Below, piece by piece: positions 1 to 9,895 of a DNA stretch of 64,000 bases. Under the pieces are notes generated by a model. That model did not search any database, was not told where the DNA came from, and saw nothing but the letters and a program-made list of their open reading frames with translations. The number at the start of each line of letters is the position of its first letter. The stretch's first letter is position 1. The translations under genes and the position numbers were made by a program. The DNA comes from Talpa occidentalis. Taxonomy: Eukaryota > Chordata > Mammalia > Eulipotyphla > Talpidae. The DNA is taken from NCBI RefSeq assembly GCF_014898055.3, contig NW_023601433.1:72275683-72339682 (forward strand), in the 5' to 3' direction.

Positions 1-659
1 GGGAGGTGTCAGCTGACAGGCAGCCCCGTCTATTTCTGGCTCAGGGTCTGTGGCTCTTCTCTCGCCTGGGCACAGGCTTTGGAGGGGAGAGGCCAATGGA
101 TGGCCTCTGACTCTTGGGTCAACTGAGAGTGTAGCCATTCCAGCTGGCCCAATCTGAGATGAATGTTCTAGAAAGGACTCATCTAGTGCTGTGTAAGTTG
201 TACATTTTCCATACCTCCTTTTAACTTGGCTAAAATTAGCTACATTCAGACACGTTAAAGATCTGCATTTGACCAAAGGCTGCAGCTGCCATTCAGGGCC
301 AGTCTGATGGTTTGACTCATTAGTGGGCCCAGGCTGTGGCCAGACTAAGAAGCTTCCACTACATAAAAGAAAAGACTTTGAATCTGCCCGCATCCCCTTT
401 CCTCCAGCCCTGGCACCTTCTCATTTTCCTTACCCCCTTGAGTAACCTGCGCGCCCCAGGCCTGGAGAAACAGCTTAAAGGATTTCTCCTTTATTCTGTG
501 CAGGTTGATGCCTCATTAAAATATGATGCAGGGCCCTTGTGCAGGATAGCGCAGGTTTAAATGATGCCACATGGATTTCTAAGCACATTTCTAGCCTGGA
601 AGGCCAGGGCAGCCAGCTGGTGGTGCTCTCGGAGAGCAGGGGCCTATACTACTTGATCA

Positions 660-890
660 TAGGAAATAATTGTAGTACCTGGCACTCTTTCCCAAGGGCT
701 TGGTGCCAGGCTACATTGTCTTACATGCATTGTCCTCATCACTGCTCTCTGAGGTTTGAGGTTGATACCATTTGGTAATGGAGAAGAAACTGGGACTTAG
801 AGAAGTGAAGGAACTGGACCCAAATCACGCAGTAAGTGATGGGAGTGTGATTTGACCCCATCAGCCATACTTCTAATGATCAAGCTCTCC
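660..890 (-). repeat. MIR fragment
   Basis: The run agaagaaactgggacttaga, followed by an aaatcacgcagtaagtgatg block and a gtgatttgacccc block, is the reverse complement of the MIR core (CTCAGTTTCC, TGTGTGACCTTGGGCAA, GGGTTCGAATCC). Confidence 0.7.
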
Positions 891-1220
891 TGGCCTGTCC
901 AACACACCCCTGCCTCCCCTTTCCTTGTCAAGATGTTTATTCTCTACTGAGTAATTCACCTGTCATTCTGTTGAACTCGCATCTGTCACTGTGATGAGGG
1001 CGGCGGGGGGGTGCATCTCTGTGTTATTCCCAGGTAGTGTTTGCATTTAGACTGAAGTTGTGAAGTTGTCTGGCAAAAGTTCACCCTGAAGGAACACAGC
1101 AGAAGACATTTAATTAGTGACCTTGTTCATCAGCAATCCCCTGCCCACAAGTGCCTAGCACCATTTTTTTTGAAAAGCCATATGATCTAATATGAGGTGA
1201 AAGAGCAAACCACAGGTGCC

Positions 1221-1258
1221 TTCTGACTCTTCTCTCTCTACCTGGGGACTTCTGCTTT
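1221..1258 (+). repeat. Short duplicated block A, copy 1
   Basis: A 38-base block matches 2282-2319 at about 36 of 38 positions, with the same orientation. The core is ctctctctacctggggactt. The family is not recognised. Confidence 0.75.
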
Positions 1259-1356
1259 GACCATGTGTTAGGAGACCAGGTTCTAGTCTTGGCTGCCCAG
1301 CCAAGTAGACAGGTCATCTGCCCTTCATGGGCCCCTACTAGCCCACTCAACAGATT

Positions 1357-1411
1357 AAAATCATCGTCATCGTCATCTCCTTCCTCATATCATGCTCATC
1401 ATCATCTTCAT
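1357..1411 (+). repeat. Degenerate CAT/ATC trinucleotide tract
   Basis: Interrupted repeats of cat/atc (for example catcgtcatcgtcatc and catgctcatcatcatc) make a simple-sequence tract. Confidence 0.75.
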
Positions 1412-1507
1412 TGTCAGGGACAGGAGATACAGCAGGGAATAGGCAGGCATGCAGCGGCCTCACGGAGCCTACAGCCCACTCTTTTCTCCATATGGTAAAA
1501 GAGTCTG

Positions 1508-1568
1508 TGGTTTTATCATGCAGCACTGGGGACATATTGAACTATCTAACTTCTTTTAGACTGGGAGC
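1508..1568 (+). repeat. Short duplicated block B, copy 1
   Basis: A 61-base block matches 2126-2186 with five mismatches (about 92% identity), same orientation. It abuts the L1 3' end that follows. Confidence 0.8.
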
Positions 1569-1907
1569 AACCACATATTGGCGGTTGCCAGAGGTGAGTA
1601 GGGTGGGCGAAATGAGCAAAGGGGGTCAAAAGGTATAACCTCCAGGGATAAAAGAAATGTCATGAGATGTAATATGCAGCATTATATAATGTGCCTATTG
1701 TTATTAATACTGTAGTGTATATTTGAAAGTTGCTAAGAGAGTAGATCTTGAAAGTCCTCATCACAAGAAAAAAACCTTAGTGGCTATGTATACAGAAAGA
1801 CATCAGCATTGTGGAGATTATTTTGCAATATATATGTATTATGTTGTATACCTGTAACTAATACGATGTTTTATGTCAATTATATGTCAAATGAAAAAAA
1901 GACTGTT
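1569..1907 (+). mobile_element. LINE-1 3' UTR fragment
   Basis: The text is typical of mammalian L1 3' UTRs: ggttgccagaggtgagtagg, gtatatttgaaagttgctaa, gagagtagatcttgaaagt, then tgttgtatacctgtaactaa and a terminal A-rich end near 1900. It is 5'-truncated, old and non-coding. Confidence 0.85.
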
Positions 1908-2125
1908 CTTTACCAACCCCCAGCAACACAGAGTAACAGAGTTTTGTGCCTCCTTCTAGTGTCCAGACAGCAGTGAACTGTGGCGGCAGTGGCAGGAAAG
2001 AGATGTAAGTTAGCCCCCTAAACTGAATCAAGGCGGAGCCCCTCACTCTCTGCATCCAAATTCAGAGGAAACATCCATACCCACTTGGAGAGTTATCAGC
2101 AATGTCCATAAAAGTCCTAACTCCA

Positions 2126-2186
2126 TGGTTATATCATCCAGCACTGGGCACATATTGAACTGTCTAAATTCTTTTAGACTGGGAGC
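2126..2186 (+). repeat. Short duplicated block B, copy 2
   Basis: Partner of 1508-1568 (about 92% identity over 61 bases). No L1 follows this copy. Confidence 0.8.
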
Positions 2187-2281
2187 CATCCCTGATTTGT
2201 CATGCAGCTGTCCTCAAGCACTTTCAGTGGTTCCCTGTTACCTAAGAATCAACTTTCAGACAGACATTTGAGCCGGATGCA

Positions 2282-2319
2282 TTCTGACCCTTCTCTCTCT
2301 ACCTGGGGACTTCTACTTT
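2282..2319 (+). repeat. Short duplicated block A, copy 2
   Basis: Partner of 1221-1258. The order relative to block B is reversed compared with the first pair. Confidence 0.75.
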
Positions 2320-2520
2320 CCATACCATGAAGGCCCTGCCCTTCTATAGCCTCCATACCTGGGTATATGCCTTGGCTCCCACCTAAGATTCCTTTCTCCA
2401 CTATCTGCATGGCCAAGCCCTAACCTTCAAACAAGATATACCTCAACTTCCTACTTGATGCCTTCCTTCATGTCTCCAAGAAATTAATCATGTTTTGCTC
2501 CTTATTTTCTTTACAACCTA
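2320..2520 (+). repeat. L2-like 3' end fragment
   Basis: The C/T-rich text with aaccttcaaacaagatatacc and ttgatgccttccttcatg resembles the L2 3' end (TTCAAGACCCAGCTC ... GAAGCCTTCC). It is diverged. Confidence 0.5.
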
Positions 2521-2646
2521 TCCACTGTCCCCATTATGGCCTTAATGATTTTCTCCTTTACTTTAATGGCTATTTATATAGATGTTTACTCTGCTAAGAT
2601 GGCTATCTTAAGGACATGGTCAATGCAGAGTTCATGCTTTTAGCTC

Positions 2647-2650
<4 letters not shown>

Positions 2651-2690
<40 letters not shown>
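2651..2690 (+). repeat. (AT)20 microsatellite
   Basis: An uninterrupted AT dinucleotide repeat of 40 bases, likely polymorphic. Confidence 0.97.
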
Positions 2691-2692
<2 letters not shown>

Positions 2693-2874
2693 TGTGTTAT
2701 TTTTAGAATTGGGATATGAAAATAAAGCCCCTGTCCATAGAGACATCCCAGTTAAGTTGGACAAGGAGTTAAGACATGTTCAATGAACATATCATTTGGT
2801 GTTATATTCAGTGCCAAGTCTTACTTCAATATTGGAGATATCTCAACATCTGTATTTGAAGATACATGTTCCCA

Positions 2875-3110
2875 ATGTGCAGTGGCTAGTAGCATGGACA
2901 TTAGAATCAGGATTGAGATTTGCACCCCAACTTCATCTCTGTGTAAGTGGATGACCTTATCTAAGACCCAGGTTGACCTCTTCAAATCCTATAACTCTCA
3001 TTTGGATAATGGGAATAACACTGGCCCCTACCTCTCAGAGATGGAGTTAGAGCACTAAATGAGGTTATGCATGTACCCCATATAGTGCAATGCCTGATTT
3101 ACACTAAGGA
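2875..3110 (+). repeat. MIR fragment
   Basis: The blocks tagtagcatggacattagaa, tataactctcatttggataa and aatgaggttatgcatgtac follow MIR order, ending 70 bases before the MYO18B exon. Confidence 0.65.
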
Positions 3111-3182
3111 GCAAATATCTAGTTATTGCTGTCACTGTGGTTGTCATTGTGGTGTTGACGGCATCCTACATTCTGGTTCTAG

Positions 3183-3320
3183 AGATAACATCTCCAGCCT
3201 CGGTTCCCAGCCAGAAAGCAGTCTGCAGTCCTGGTTGAGTTGCACTCTGTCCCTGGCCACAGACACTGTGAGGACGCCCTCTCGACAGTCAGACATCAGC
3301 AGCCATGTCCTTAGCCCCAG
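3183..3320 (+). CDS. MYO18B: MYO18B penultimate coding exon (tail)
   Basis: MYO18B is a class XVIII unconventional myosin of heart and skeletal muscle. It is needed for sarcomere assembly and is reported at Z-lines and in myonuclei. This exon encodes part of the tail just after the coiled coil. Seen: acceptor tail ttctggttctag before 3183, an open frame reading DNISSLGSQPESSLQSWLS and ending in DISSHVLSP, then AG|GTAAGC at 3320/3321. The exon is 138 nt, entered and left in phase 2. Its last two bases (AG) join the first base (G) of the exon at 17674 to give Arg, keeping one frame. Remembered human MYO18B has a closely similar segment at this place. A shorter exon using the acceptor at 3262 is possible but would drop the conserved SLQSWLS segment. 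Confidence 0.8.
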
Positions 3321-3424
3321 GTAAGCATGTGTCCTGTCTGCCTCTTGGTAACCAATAGCTTGAAAAGCTTTGAAGATTGCTGTTTGAGTCTTCCATTTCC
3401 TCTGTCCTATGCAAGGTCAAGTAG

Positions 3425-3570
3425 GCCAGTTTGAGACATGACCTGCCACCTCCTAGCTATGTGGCTATGGGTCGATCAGTTGCCCTCTCTGCACCCTCCA
3501 TGTCTTCATGTGCAAAACAGGAAATAGAGTTGCATTTGCTGCTTCAAATGAGGAGGATGTATGCAGCCCT
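3425..3570 (+). repeat. MIR fragment
   Basis: The text cacctcctagctatgtggct, then gatcagttgccctctctgca, then a 'tcttcatgtgcaaaacagg' block follows the MIR core. Confidence 0.7.
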
Positions 3571-3896
3571 CCAAAAAGCATGGTTTTCTACATAATTGCA
3601 AATAACACAGGGTGAAAACTTTTAAATTGCCATGAATCTGTTATAGTTTCCTTCTGCCTAAGACAAATCCTGCTAGTTTTTCATGTATAGGTGGTTCTGG
3701 ATTCAATTTTTCTTTATAAAAACATTCCCTGAATTTTTTTTAATAGGGACTAAGTATAAAGATAGGCTGGATAATTCCCACCTAGCTTTGTTTGAATGTC
3801 AGGGTTTCCTATTTTCCCTACCACAGAGGGTGGTAAACTCAGTAACAGCCTGAGACAACACCCTCACAATTCCATAGGACTGCAAGGAGGTAGCTC

Positions 3897-3932
3897 CAAC
3901 AAATGGGTCTCAGGAATCAACAAATGGGTCTC
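3897..3932 (+). repeat. Short spaced duplication
   Basis: The 15-mer caacaaatgggtctc occurs at 3897-3911 and again at 3918-3932. Confidence 0.85.
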
Positions 3933-4279
3933 TTAGTGTTTGACTTAAAATTTGCCTTTTAGTTCCAGTTCTGTCGGTTCATTTTATTTCTCTTTTCAAG
4001 GGCGGCCCTCTTGTAATTAGGAGCTAATGGCTATAAATCAGAAATTATGGATTAAGCAGATGCATAATTAAGATGAAATGCACACCGCTTCTGTGATAAC
4101 AGAAGAAGCAGTGTGATAAAGTAGAAAGAATAATCACAGACTAATGGAGCAGACCCAGACAACCCCTTCCTGTCTCGAAACGTGTTTGCTCTGAAGCAGG
4201 GCGTTGTTTCTACAAAAAGAAGGGGGTAGAAGTTCACGTTAACCTTTCAGGCATATTCAGCAAATGGCAAATGTCTGGC

Positions 4280-4660
4280 ACATGTCTGTAGATAATCTTA
4301 GGCGGAAATAATTGATGGAGAAAATATCAAAGGGAGGCTCCAAGAATGGGGTGCATCTGGGGAGTTAATTAAAGCAAGATTATCTGATTACTGCTCTTAA
4401 TTAAAAAACAAAGCCCTATACATAGAAACATGCCCTCAGTGAACCCCAAATAATGAAGAATTTTTTCTCCTGATAACCAAACACCTTTGTGTCCCCGCTG
4501 GCAGCCAATGTAGAAGGCAGCAGAGGCAGAGCTGGAGGTGGTCAAGGTAGCACCTGAATGCCAATTAACATAATATCCAAGTTACATAATTACAATGATA
4601 TTAGCTTAGCCCTTGAATGATACCCTAAGTTGTTTGACACCGATTTGGTGCAAGATGAGA
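4280..4660. other. Repeat-free AT-rich block, candidate conserved non-coding element
   Basis: This unique sequence has several TAAT/TTAATTAA-type cores (ggagttaattaaagcaag, ctcttaattaaaaaac, gccaattaacataat, cataattacaatgat) and no recognisable transposon. Such composition is common in conserved developmental enhancers. That it is conserved is only an inference. Confidence 0.3.
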
Positions 4661-4799
4661 GACTACAGTGGTTTCTTACACGGATTGAAGTCAGAACATC
4701 TGGATTTCACTATTATATTTGCTCTCTGAAGCTGTAGATTTGGATGCGTTGCTTAACTTCTCTATTCATGTTTCCCCCTAAATAGATCAGGGTTGGCAT

Positions 4800-5000
4800 C
4801 AGGGTTAATGACATGATGCACACTTTCTTCTTTGCTCAGAGCACCTAGAAAGAAAATTAACTGTTTTATTAATGTTGGTATTTATTTGATGCCCAGAGGA
4901 ATCCCAGGAAGTAGACATCATTACCCTGAGGTTAAGGAACAGAAATATGAGACCCAGAGATTAAGGAACAGTGATTCACACATAGTCTTATCTCCACTCC
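4800..5000 (-). repeat. MIR fragment
   Basis: The series cattaccctgaggttaaggaacag ... gagacccagagattaagg ... gtgattcacacatagtc reads as a reverse MIR. Confidence 0.6.
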
Positions 5001-5299
5001 AGTAGCTGAGCATGATGCAGGTGAGTGCTCAGCACCCCCAGCCAGCCTTCTCCAGAGCCTCTTCTCCCTTCCCTTGCCTTTACCCCTACCACATCGATAG
5101 GCTTGTCCAGCTGCAGTTCAGAGCAGTGGTGCCTGCATCAAGCACAGCAGTGGGACTGGAAGCAAAAAGGCACTATAAAGCTCTTTGCTTTCTTCATGTT
5201 TCTGTCCTTGGGCACACAGTTAGTGCTCAATAAATGTTTGTTTGTGGACTGAATAACTGACCATACTTTGAGGGTAGAGCAGACATATTAACCATCCTT

Positions 5300-5425
5300 G
5301 GTAACAGCTCAGCATTGCCTCTGACTTAGAGAGAGGGTCAGTAATTTTCTCACTGTCACAAAGCAGATAAGTAGAAGGGCCAGGATTTGAACCCAGTCTT
5401 GACTCTCTCTAAAATCTGGTTTATA
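5300..5425 (-). repeat. MIR fragment, interrupted by L1
   Basis: The block tcactgtcacaaagcagata followed by gccaggatttgaacccag is reverse MIR. It is cut at 5425 by the L1 insertion, and the interrupted sequence resumes at 5867. Confidence 0.8.
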
Positions 5426-5866
5426 AGCAGCACTATTTACAATAGCTAAGCTTTGGAAACAACCCAAATGCCCAAAAATAGATGCCTGGATCAAGAAGAT
5501 GTGGTACATATACACCATGGAATATTACTCAGCATTCAAAAAAGATAAACACATGCAATTTGCAGCAACATGGATGGAGCTGGAAGGGATCATGCTCAGC
5601 GAAATAAGCCAGAAAGAAAAAGAAAAATACCGGATGGTCTCACTCATAGCAGGAATCTAGAAAACTTAAATAAGGGACCAGGAAAATGAATAACTATAAG
5701 AAAGCAAAAATCAAAATCAACAAAAAACTAGGAACCAGAGGCACTCTATGGGGGGTAGAGGGCGGGAGGGGAGGGAGGGGAGGGATTGGGGTCGAAATAA
5801 GGGGGTTGCAATTGTGCAATTGTATGGGGAATATAAAAATAAAATTTATTATTAAAAAAATAAAAT
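5426..5866 (+). mobile_element. 5'-truncated LINE-1 with 15-bp target-site duplication
   Basis: It begins in the ORF2 C-terminal region (caacccaaatgcccaaaaat; atggatggagctggaaggga), has ORF2 end text near 5660, and a G-rich 3' UTR (ggcgggaggggagggagggg) with an AT-rich tail. The perfect duplication aaaatctggtttata flanks it at 5411-5425 and 5867-5881, so this is a target-primed insertion into an older MIR. The element is too short to encode a working protein. Confidence 0.93.
5748..5794 (+). other. G-quadruplex-prone tract in L1 3' UTR
   Basis: At least six runs of three or more G lie within 45 bases (ggggggtagagggcgggagg, then ggagggaggggagggattgggg). This is typical of the L1 3' UTR polypurine region. 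The fold is an inference. Confidence 0.7.
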
Positions 5867-5999
5867 AAAATCTGGTTTATATTTGCCACACTGCTGTGCC
5901 TTTCTGATATTTATCCAGGGGATGGATCACTTACCTGGAAAAGTTTACTGGCAGGGAATATTAAAACCACATAAGGATCATTATTTAAAAATTCACTGT

Positions 6000-6062
6000 C
6001 GATCCAAAAGATATTTATTAACTGCCTATTGAGTGCCAGATCCCATGGTGTTAAGCCCTGGA
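6000..6062 (+). repeat. Ancient repeat fragment
   Basis: The text aaagatatttattaactgcc ... gagtgccagatcccatgg matches a very common mammalian dispersed motif (TATTTATTGAGCACCTACTATGTGCCAGGCACTG type). I cannot name the family safely. Confidence 0.5.
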
Positions 6063-6999
6063 AATTTTGAGTTCTACCCTTGGAATATGTTTACAATTTA
6101 AATATTCTAGTACTTCTCTATTGGAAGGGATCCCTGCGATTATTTGTTTGAATTTTCTCATACAGTTGAGGGGAATTGTGGTCTGCTGAGGGAAATCTCT
6201 TAACCAGAGGACTGTGCTTACAGGTGCCTTGACTTCCAACTCTTTTTAACTGCACTAGTTTTCTATGAATATTTACCCCCTTCAAGAAATTAAAATATAA
6301 CTGGGAAAGTTTATCTCCTCTTGGCCACCACCCCAATCTCCTTTCCCTTCCCAAACACACCTACCATCTGTGGTGTATATGCATAATGGTGTACAGGCAT
6401 TATATTTATAAATCTATACACACTTGTCAAAAATATATAGCATATTTGTGGGCTTTTAAAAAAACAAAGTAATTAGATGCTATATTATGTATGTTGTGCT
6501 ATACATAAACTCTTACAATGTGCTGCTTTCACTCAATAATAGATCTTATCAGTACCCATCTGGCTGTCACTCTTTTAAATTTCTGCAAAATATCTTAAAG
6601 TTATGCCTTTTTTATTTAACAGTAGTCTTCTTGTTTAAATTTTGTTTTCAAGATACTTACTATTAACCTGCAAGTCTTCAGGGATATCCTTAAGCTCATA
6701 AGCGAGTGATTCTCTCCATCAAAGAACATTTGCATTTTGAGTTTGACTAGCTACTGCCAGAATCCCCCTAAGTTCTTTCTGCTAGGAGACCATTAGTGTT
6801 AAAGTGAGGCTCCTGTATACCTCCCTTCCCCTTTATTACCTGGCACATCACAGGCCTCAATAAATGAGTCTCTTGGACATTTCCAACTTGACTGAGAAAG
6901 AAGGTCACTCTAAAAACAGAAGAGAGCGTGAAAGCAGTCGTTTGGGGAAAAAAAAAAAAAAAAGCATTCCCTGTATTATTTATAAGGGGACATCAACTC

Positions 7000-7110
7000 A
7001 GAAATACACCTAAAGATTTATGATATACAGCCCAGGAGCCGTGCAGCTGCTGCTGATAAATGCAAAATCTTCTGGAGTTGGAGACACTAAATTACCTTCG
7101 TGGCCCCCAG
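7000..7110. other. Repeat-free block, candidate conserved element
   Basis: This unique text with CAGCTG-type E-boxes (gccgtgcagctgctgctgat) lies between repeats. E-boxes are bound by muscle bHLH factors, but function here is a guess. Confidence 0.2.
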
Positions 7111-7585
7111 ACAAGGAGTTTATGGGTGTTGGTGGTAGCAACCTTACTTGGCTCAGGAGTCTTTCTTAATGTGGTGCTGTCTGGGACTGGCATGCTCCCC
7201 TTGACCCCTCTTCCGTGATGATATCCCTCCTCAATGTAATGACTCCTTCTCAGGATTGAAAAATGAGCAGATGTAGAATGGTCACTGAGAGTCTGGTGCC
7301 AAATTGGTGTTTAAAAAGCAGGTGCAGAAGCTTCCTTGTCTCCTTGACCCAGCCTACACCTGGTGATGCTTTCCCTGGACCGATAGGACCAGGGAAAAAT
7401 ACAAGTGAGTCATGTGCTTATGTGCCAATGACTGTAGGATTGGGCTAGACTCACAGCAGAGAATCATGAGCACAACAGAGAATCTCTTGGCAATGAAAGT
7501 GGAGTTTCAAAGAACTTGGTTTTTAAATATGTTGCACTTAAAGTGTTTGGGGCCATGCAAGTGGGACCACCCCCACTTGTTTTTT

Positions 7586-7855
7586 GTTGTTTTTTTTTTT
7601 AAAGATTTATTTATTTATACAAGCACTGGGTACAGTCAGAAGCGCGGGAGGGTGAGAGAATTCACCAGAGCCAGAGCGGGGAGCAGAACAGGCAGAAGAA
7701 CCGAAGTACACTGTTGAGGGGAGCAGCGGGTGTGGCAGGAGAGGTCTGCGTGTCATGTGGGACCCTCGCCCAGAGACCGGGGATCAAACCAGCACTGCAG
7801 AGGCTTCGGGTAGCTTCGCAGCTCAGTGCTCAACCACTGCGCCACCGGGGAGGCC
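7586..7855 (-). mobile_element. Full-length tRNA-derived SINE, copy 1
   Basis: It reads in reverse from a T-rich tail (ttattta repeats) to a tRNA-like head (ccactgcgccaccggggaggcccc). The 19-bp duplication ccacccccacttgtttttt flanks it at 7567-7585 and 7856-7874, with no mismatch. The B box reads ggggatcaaacc in reverse, diverged from GGTTCGATCCCC. A perfect duplication suggests a fairly recent insertion. Confidence 0.93.
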
Positions 7856-7957
7856 CCACCCCCACTTGTTTTTTCCTCATAGTTTCCTTAGGTCAGAAGT
7901 CTGGGCCAGGGTGACTCAACTAGACCCTCTGATTAGACCCTCACAAGCCCAAAGTAA

Positions 7958-7996
7958 TGAGTTTGTCACAAGTATGTATAAAACCATTTGAAATGA
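7958..7996 (+). repeat. 39-bp perfect direct repeat, copy 1
   Basis: The block starts tgagtttgtcacaagtatg and ends ccatttgaaatga, and is identical to 9857-9895. The flanks on either side do not match. Confidence 0.95.
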
Positions 7997-8641
7997 TCAC
8001 TGACAGTTCAGAACATTGGCCAGCCTGGGCTTGCATCTGGGGGCTCTGAGGGAGAATCAGCTTTCAGACTCATTTAACTTGTTTGTCCAGAGATTTAAAA
8101 CCCAGGCCAGGATCTACAGAGATGCCAGAATATCTTTTCATAACATAATAGTCAAGATTCTTTGGGGGTGCAGGTGACATAGAACCCAACTCAACCTGGC
8201 TTGTTCAAAAAGAGAAATGTATTATCTCATGCAACTTGGAAACCAAAGGTAGATAGAAACTCAGACATTATCAGATCCAGGGGTACTAAAAGCATCACAG
8301 GATTGTAATCCCTTAGCAAGGTCTCTGCTCCTTTCTGAGACAGCAAGATGGTGGCCAACATCCACACTCACGCCTACAGCATCCTGAGTCCAACAGTAAA
8401 GAGGGCTTCTCTCTTCTCAGCAGCTTCACAATAATCCCTGAGCCTAACTTGGATTGACCCAAAGTGAGTCGTCACGTGCCTGTCACTGAACCAGTTAGAA
8501 TAAGCAAAGAATGAAGGAGTCTCTGACCTTGCTCTAGGAGGGTTATTCCCACCCAAGACATGGAAACCCTGGGGGAGAAGGGACTTCTCCAAAGGGCAAA
8601 GGTTGCCTTACTTGAAGCAGGAGAATAAAACTGGGTAGATT

Positions 8642-8659
8642 AAAAAAAAAAAAAAAAAA
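8642..8659 (+). repeat. Poly(A) tract
   Basis: A run of 18 A. No transposon is clearly attached. Confidence 0.85.
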
Positions 8660-8829
8660 GGCACAGCAAATGTTCCCTACCAAGAGGAAGGTTGAATTAT
8701 GACAGTAGGAAAGATTATGCAGAAAATGAAGAGTGAGCGAGAGCATATTAATGTTTGAGGTCCCATTTGGTAGTCTTGAGAAGCCCAAACAAAATTGTGT
8801 GTATCCTGGACAGAGACTATTTATCCCTA

Positions 8830-9180
8830 AATTTCAATGACTGATCTATCACCACGTAATTAGTGATACTGTGATTTGAATTTATTGCCAAACATGGCTC
8901 TCCACTGTTGCTATTGGACGAGTACCACATTGCAGTGTGAGCGTGGAGATTATTGTATAAATTATTCTCACTCACATAATCATCGTGATTTTAATTACTG
9001 TGTAATCTTCGCTAATTACTGTTGTATGTATCATTTGCTTTGGTGCCGATTTAACGATTTAACACAACTGCTTTTCGTCTGGCTAAAAGATGGTATTACA
9101 ACTTCTCCTTTTTCTGGGGAAAATTTGCTTTCTGTAAACATTTGCAGGCCCATGCCCTTGGCTTGTGGATCTTGATTTAA
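8830..9180. other. Repeat-free block, candidate conserved non-coding element
   Basis: No transposon signature is visible. It holds several TAAT cores (ttttaattactgtgtaatc, cgctaattactgttg), isolated CpGs in AT-rich text (gccgatttaacgatttaac) and palindromic stretches. An in-frame 99-codon ORF (8876-9175) exists but its composition does not look like protein. Regulatory function is an inference. Confidence 0.35.
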
Positions 9181-9349
9181 AAGAAAATGATTTAGGCATC
9201 ACCACCCACCTTTTGCCCCCGCTTCTTATTTGAGATGAGGCTGGCTTGAATTAGTAAAAAGATCTAAATTATAGGGTATGTTTTAAAAACAAAGTTGTAT
9301 TACTTTAAAGGAAATGCAATTACTCTACTGCAGAAGTGAAGCCAAGGAC

Positions 9350-9480
9350 AGGTCACGTGAGACTTGCTTAAATGTTTAGATAAGACTCCTTTGTAATTAG
9401 TTCATTAATTATGTAAATGTGAATGGATGGTACTTAGCATTAAAAACAGCTTGTTCTCAAAGTAGGTTAAGCATCCACAG
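9350..9480. other. AT-rich repeat-free block
   Basis: The text ttgtaattagttcattaatt and following bases have homeodomain-type cores and no recognisable repeat. It could be an extension of the element at 8830-9180. Confidence 0.25.
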
Positions 9481-9856
9481 CTAATCTTATTTCAATAGTA
9501 CATTTATTTACGGGTCTCTCCAGTCTCAGAACCAGAGCTCAGGATCATTTTAATCCATCCTGAATATACTTAATGAATGAGCCTCTCATAAATAGTTTTA
9601 TGTCTTCCTAGGACAAAAGGATTCTTTTCAGTTTTATTGGTATTAGGAAGATGAGTGGAAAAGATGTTAAATCCGAAAGCATGGAAATGTTCAATGCAAG
9701 CACATTAACCGTGGGCCCAGAGCCTGAACAAATGAAGCAGAATTCTCTCTCTGTCCAAGATTCATCCTCCAGCCACCACTGCTCCTGGCAGGTTTCTGTG
9801 GGAAGGCTGCAGGCTAGAACTAGATTTGCTGACCTTTAGGACGTTTGAGGCTCTCC

Positions 9857-9895
9857 TGAGTTTGTCACAAGTATGTATAAAACCATTTGAAATGA
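9857..9895 (+). repeat. 39-bp perfect direct repeat, copy 2
   Basis: Identical to 7958-7996 in the same orientation, 1.9 kb downstream. Confidence 0.95.

Larger units (their letters stand above)
1..3182 (+). other. MYO18B: MYO18B intron (5' part, continues left of window)
   Basis: This stretch precedes the first recognisable coding exon and carries no reading frame that looks like a myosin coiled coil. It holds MIR fragments, an L1 3' end, an L2-like piece, an (AT)n run and two short duplicated blocks, all listed separately. The assignment as intron is inferred from the acceptor at 3182 and from the absence of the upstream motor and coiled-coil exons. Confidence 0.7.

Noticed and set aside
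1949..1993. Possible 45-base exon with perfect GTAAGT donor
   Set aside because: The frame that looks coding (SSELWRQWQERD) leaves in phase 0, which does not fit the phase-2 exon at 3183. It also lies just after an L1 end and has no family match.
8876..9175. 99-codon coding exon
   Set aside because: Amino-acid composition (Cys, His, Tyr and Asn excess) and lack of splice sites do not fit protein. The block fits non-coding regulatory DNA better.
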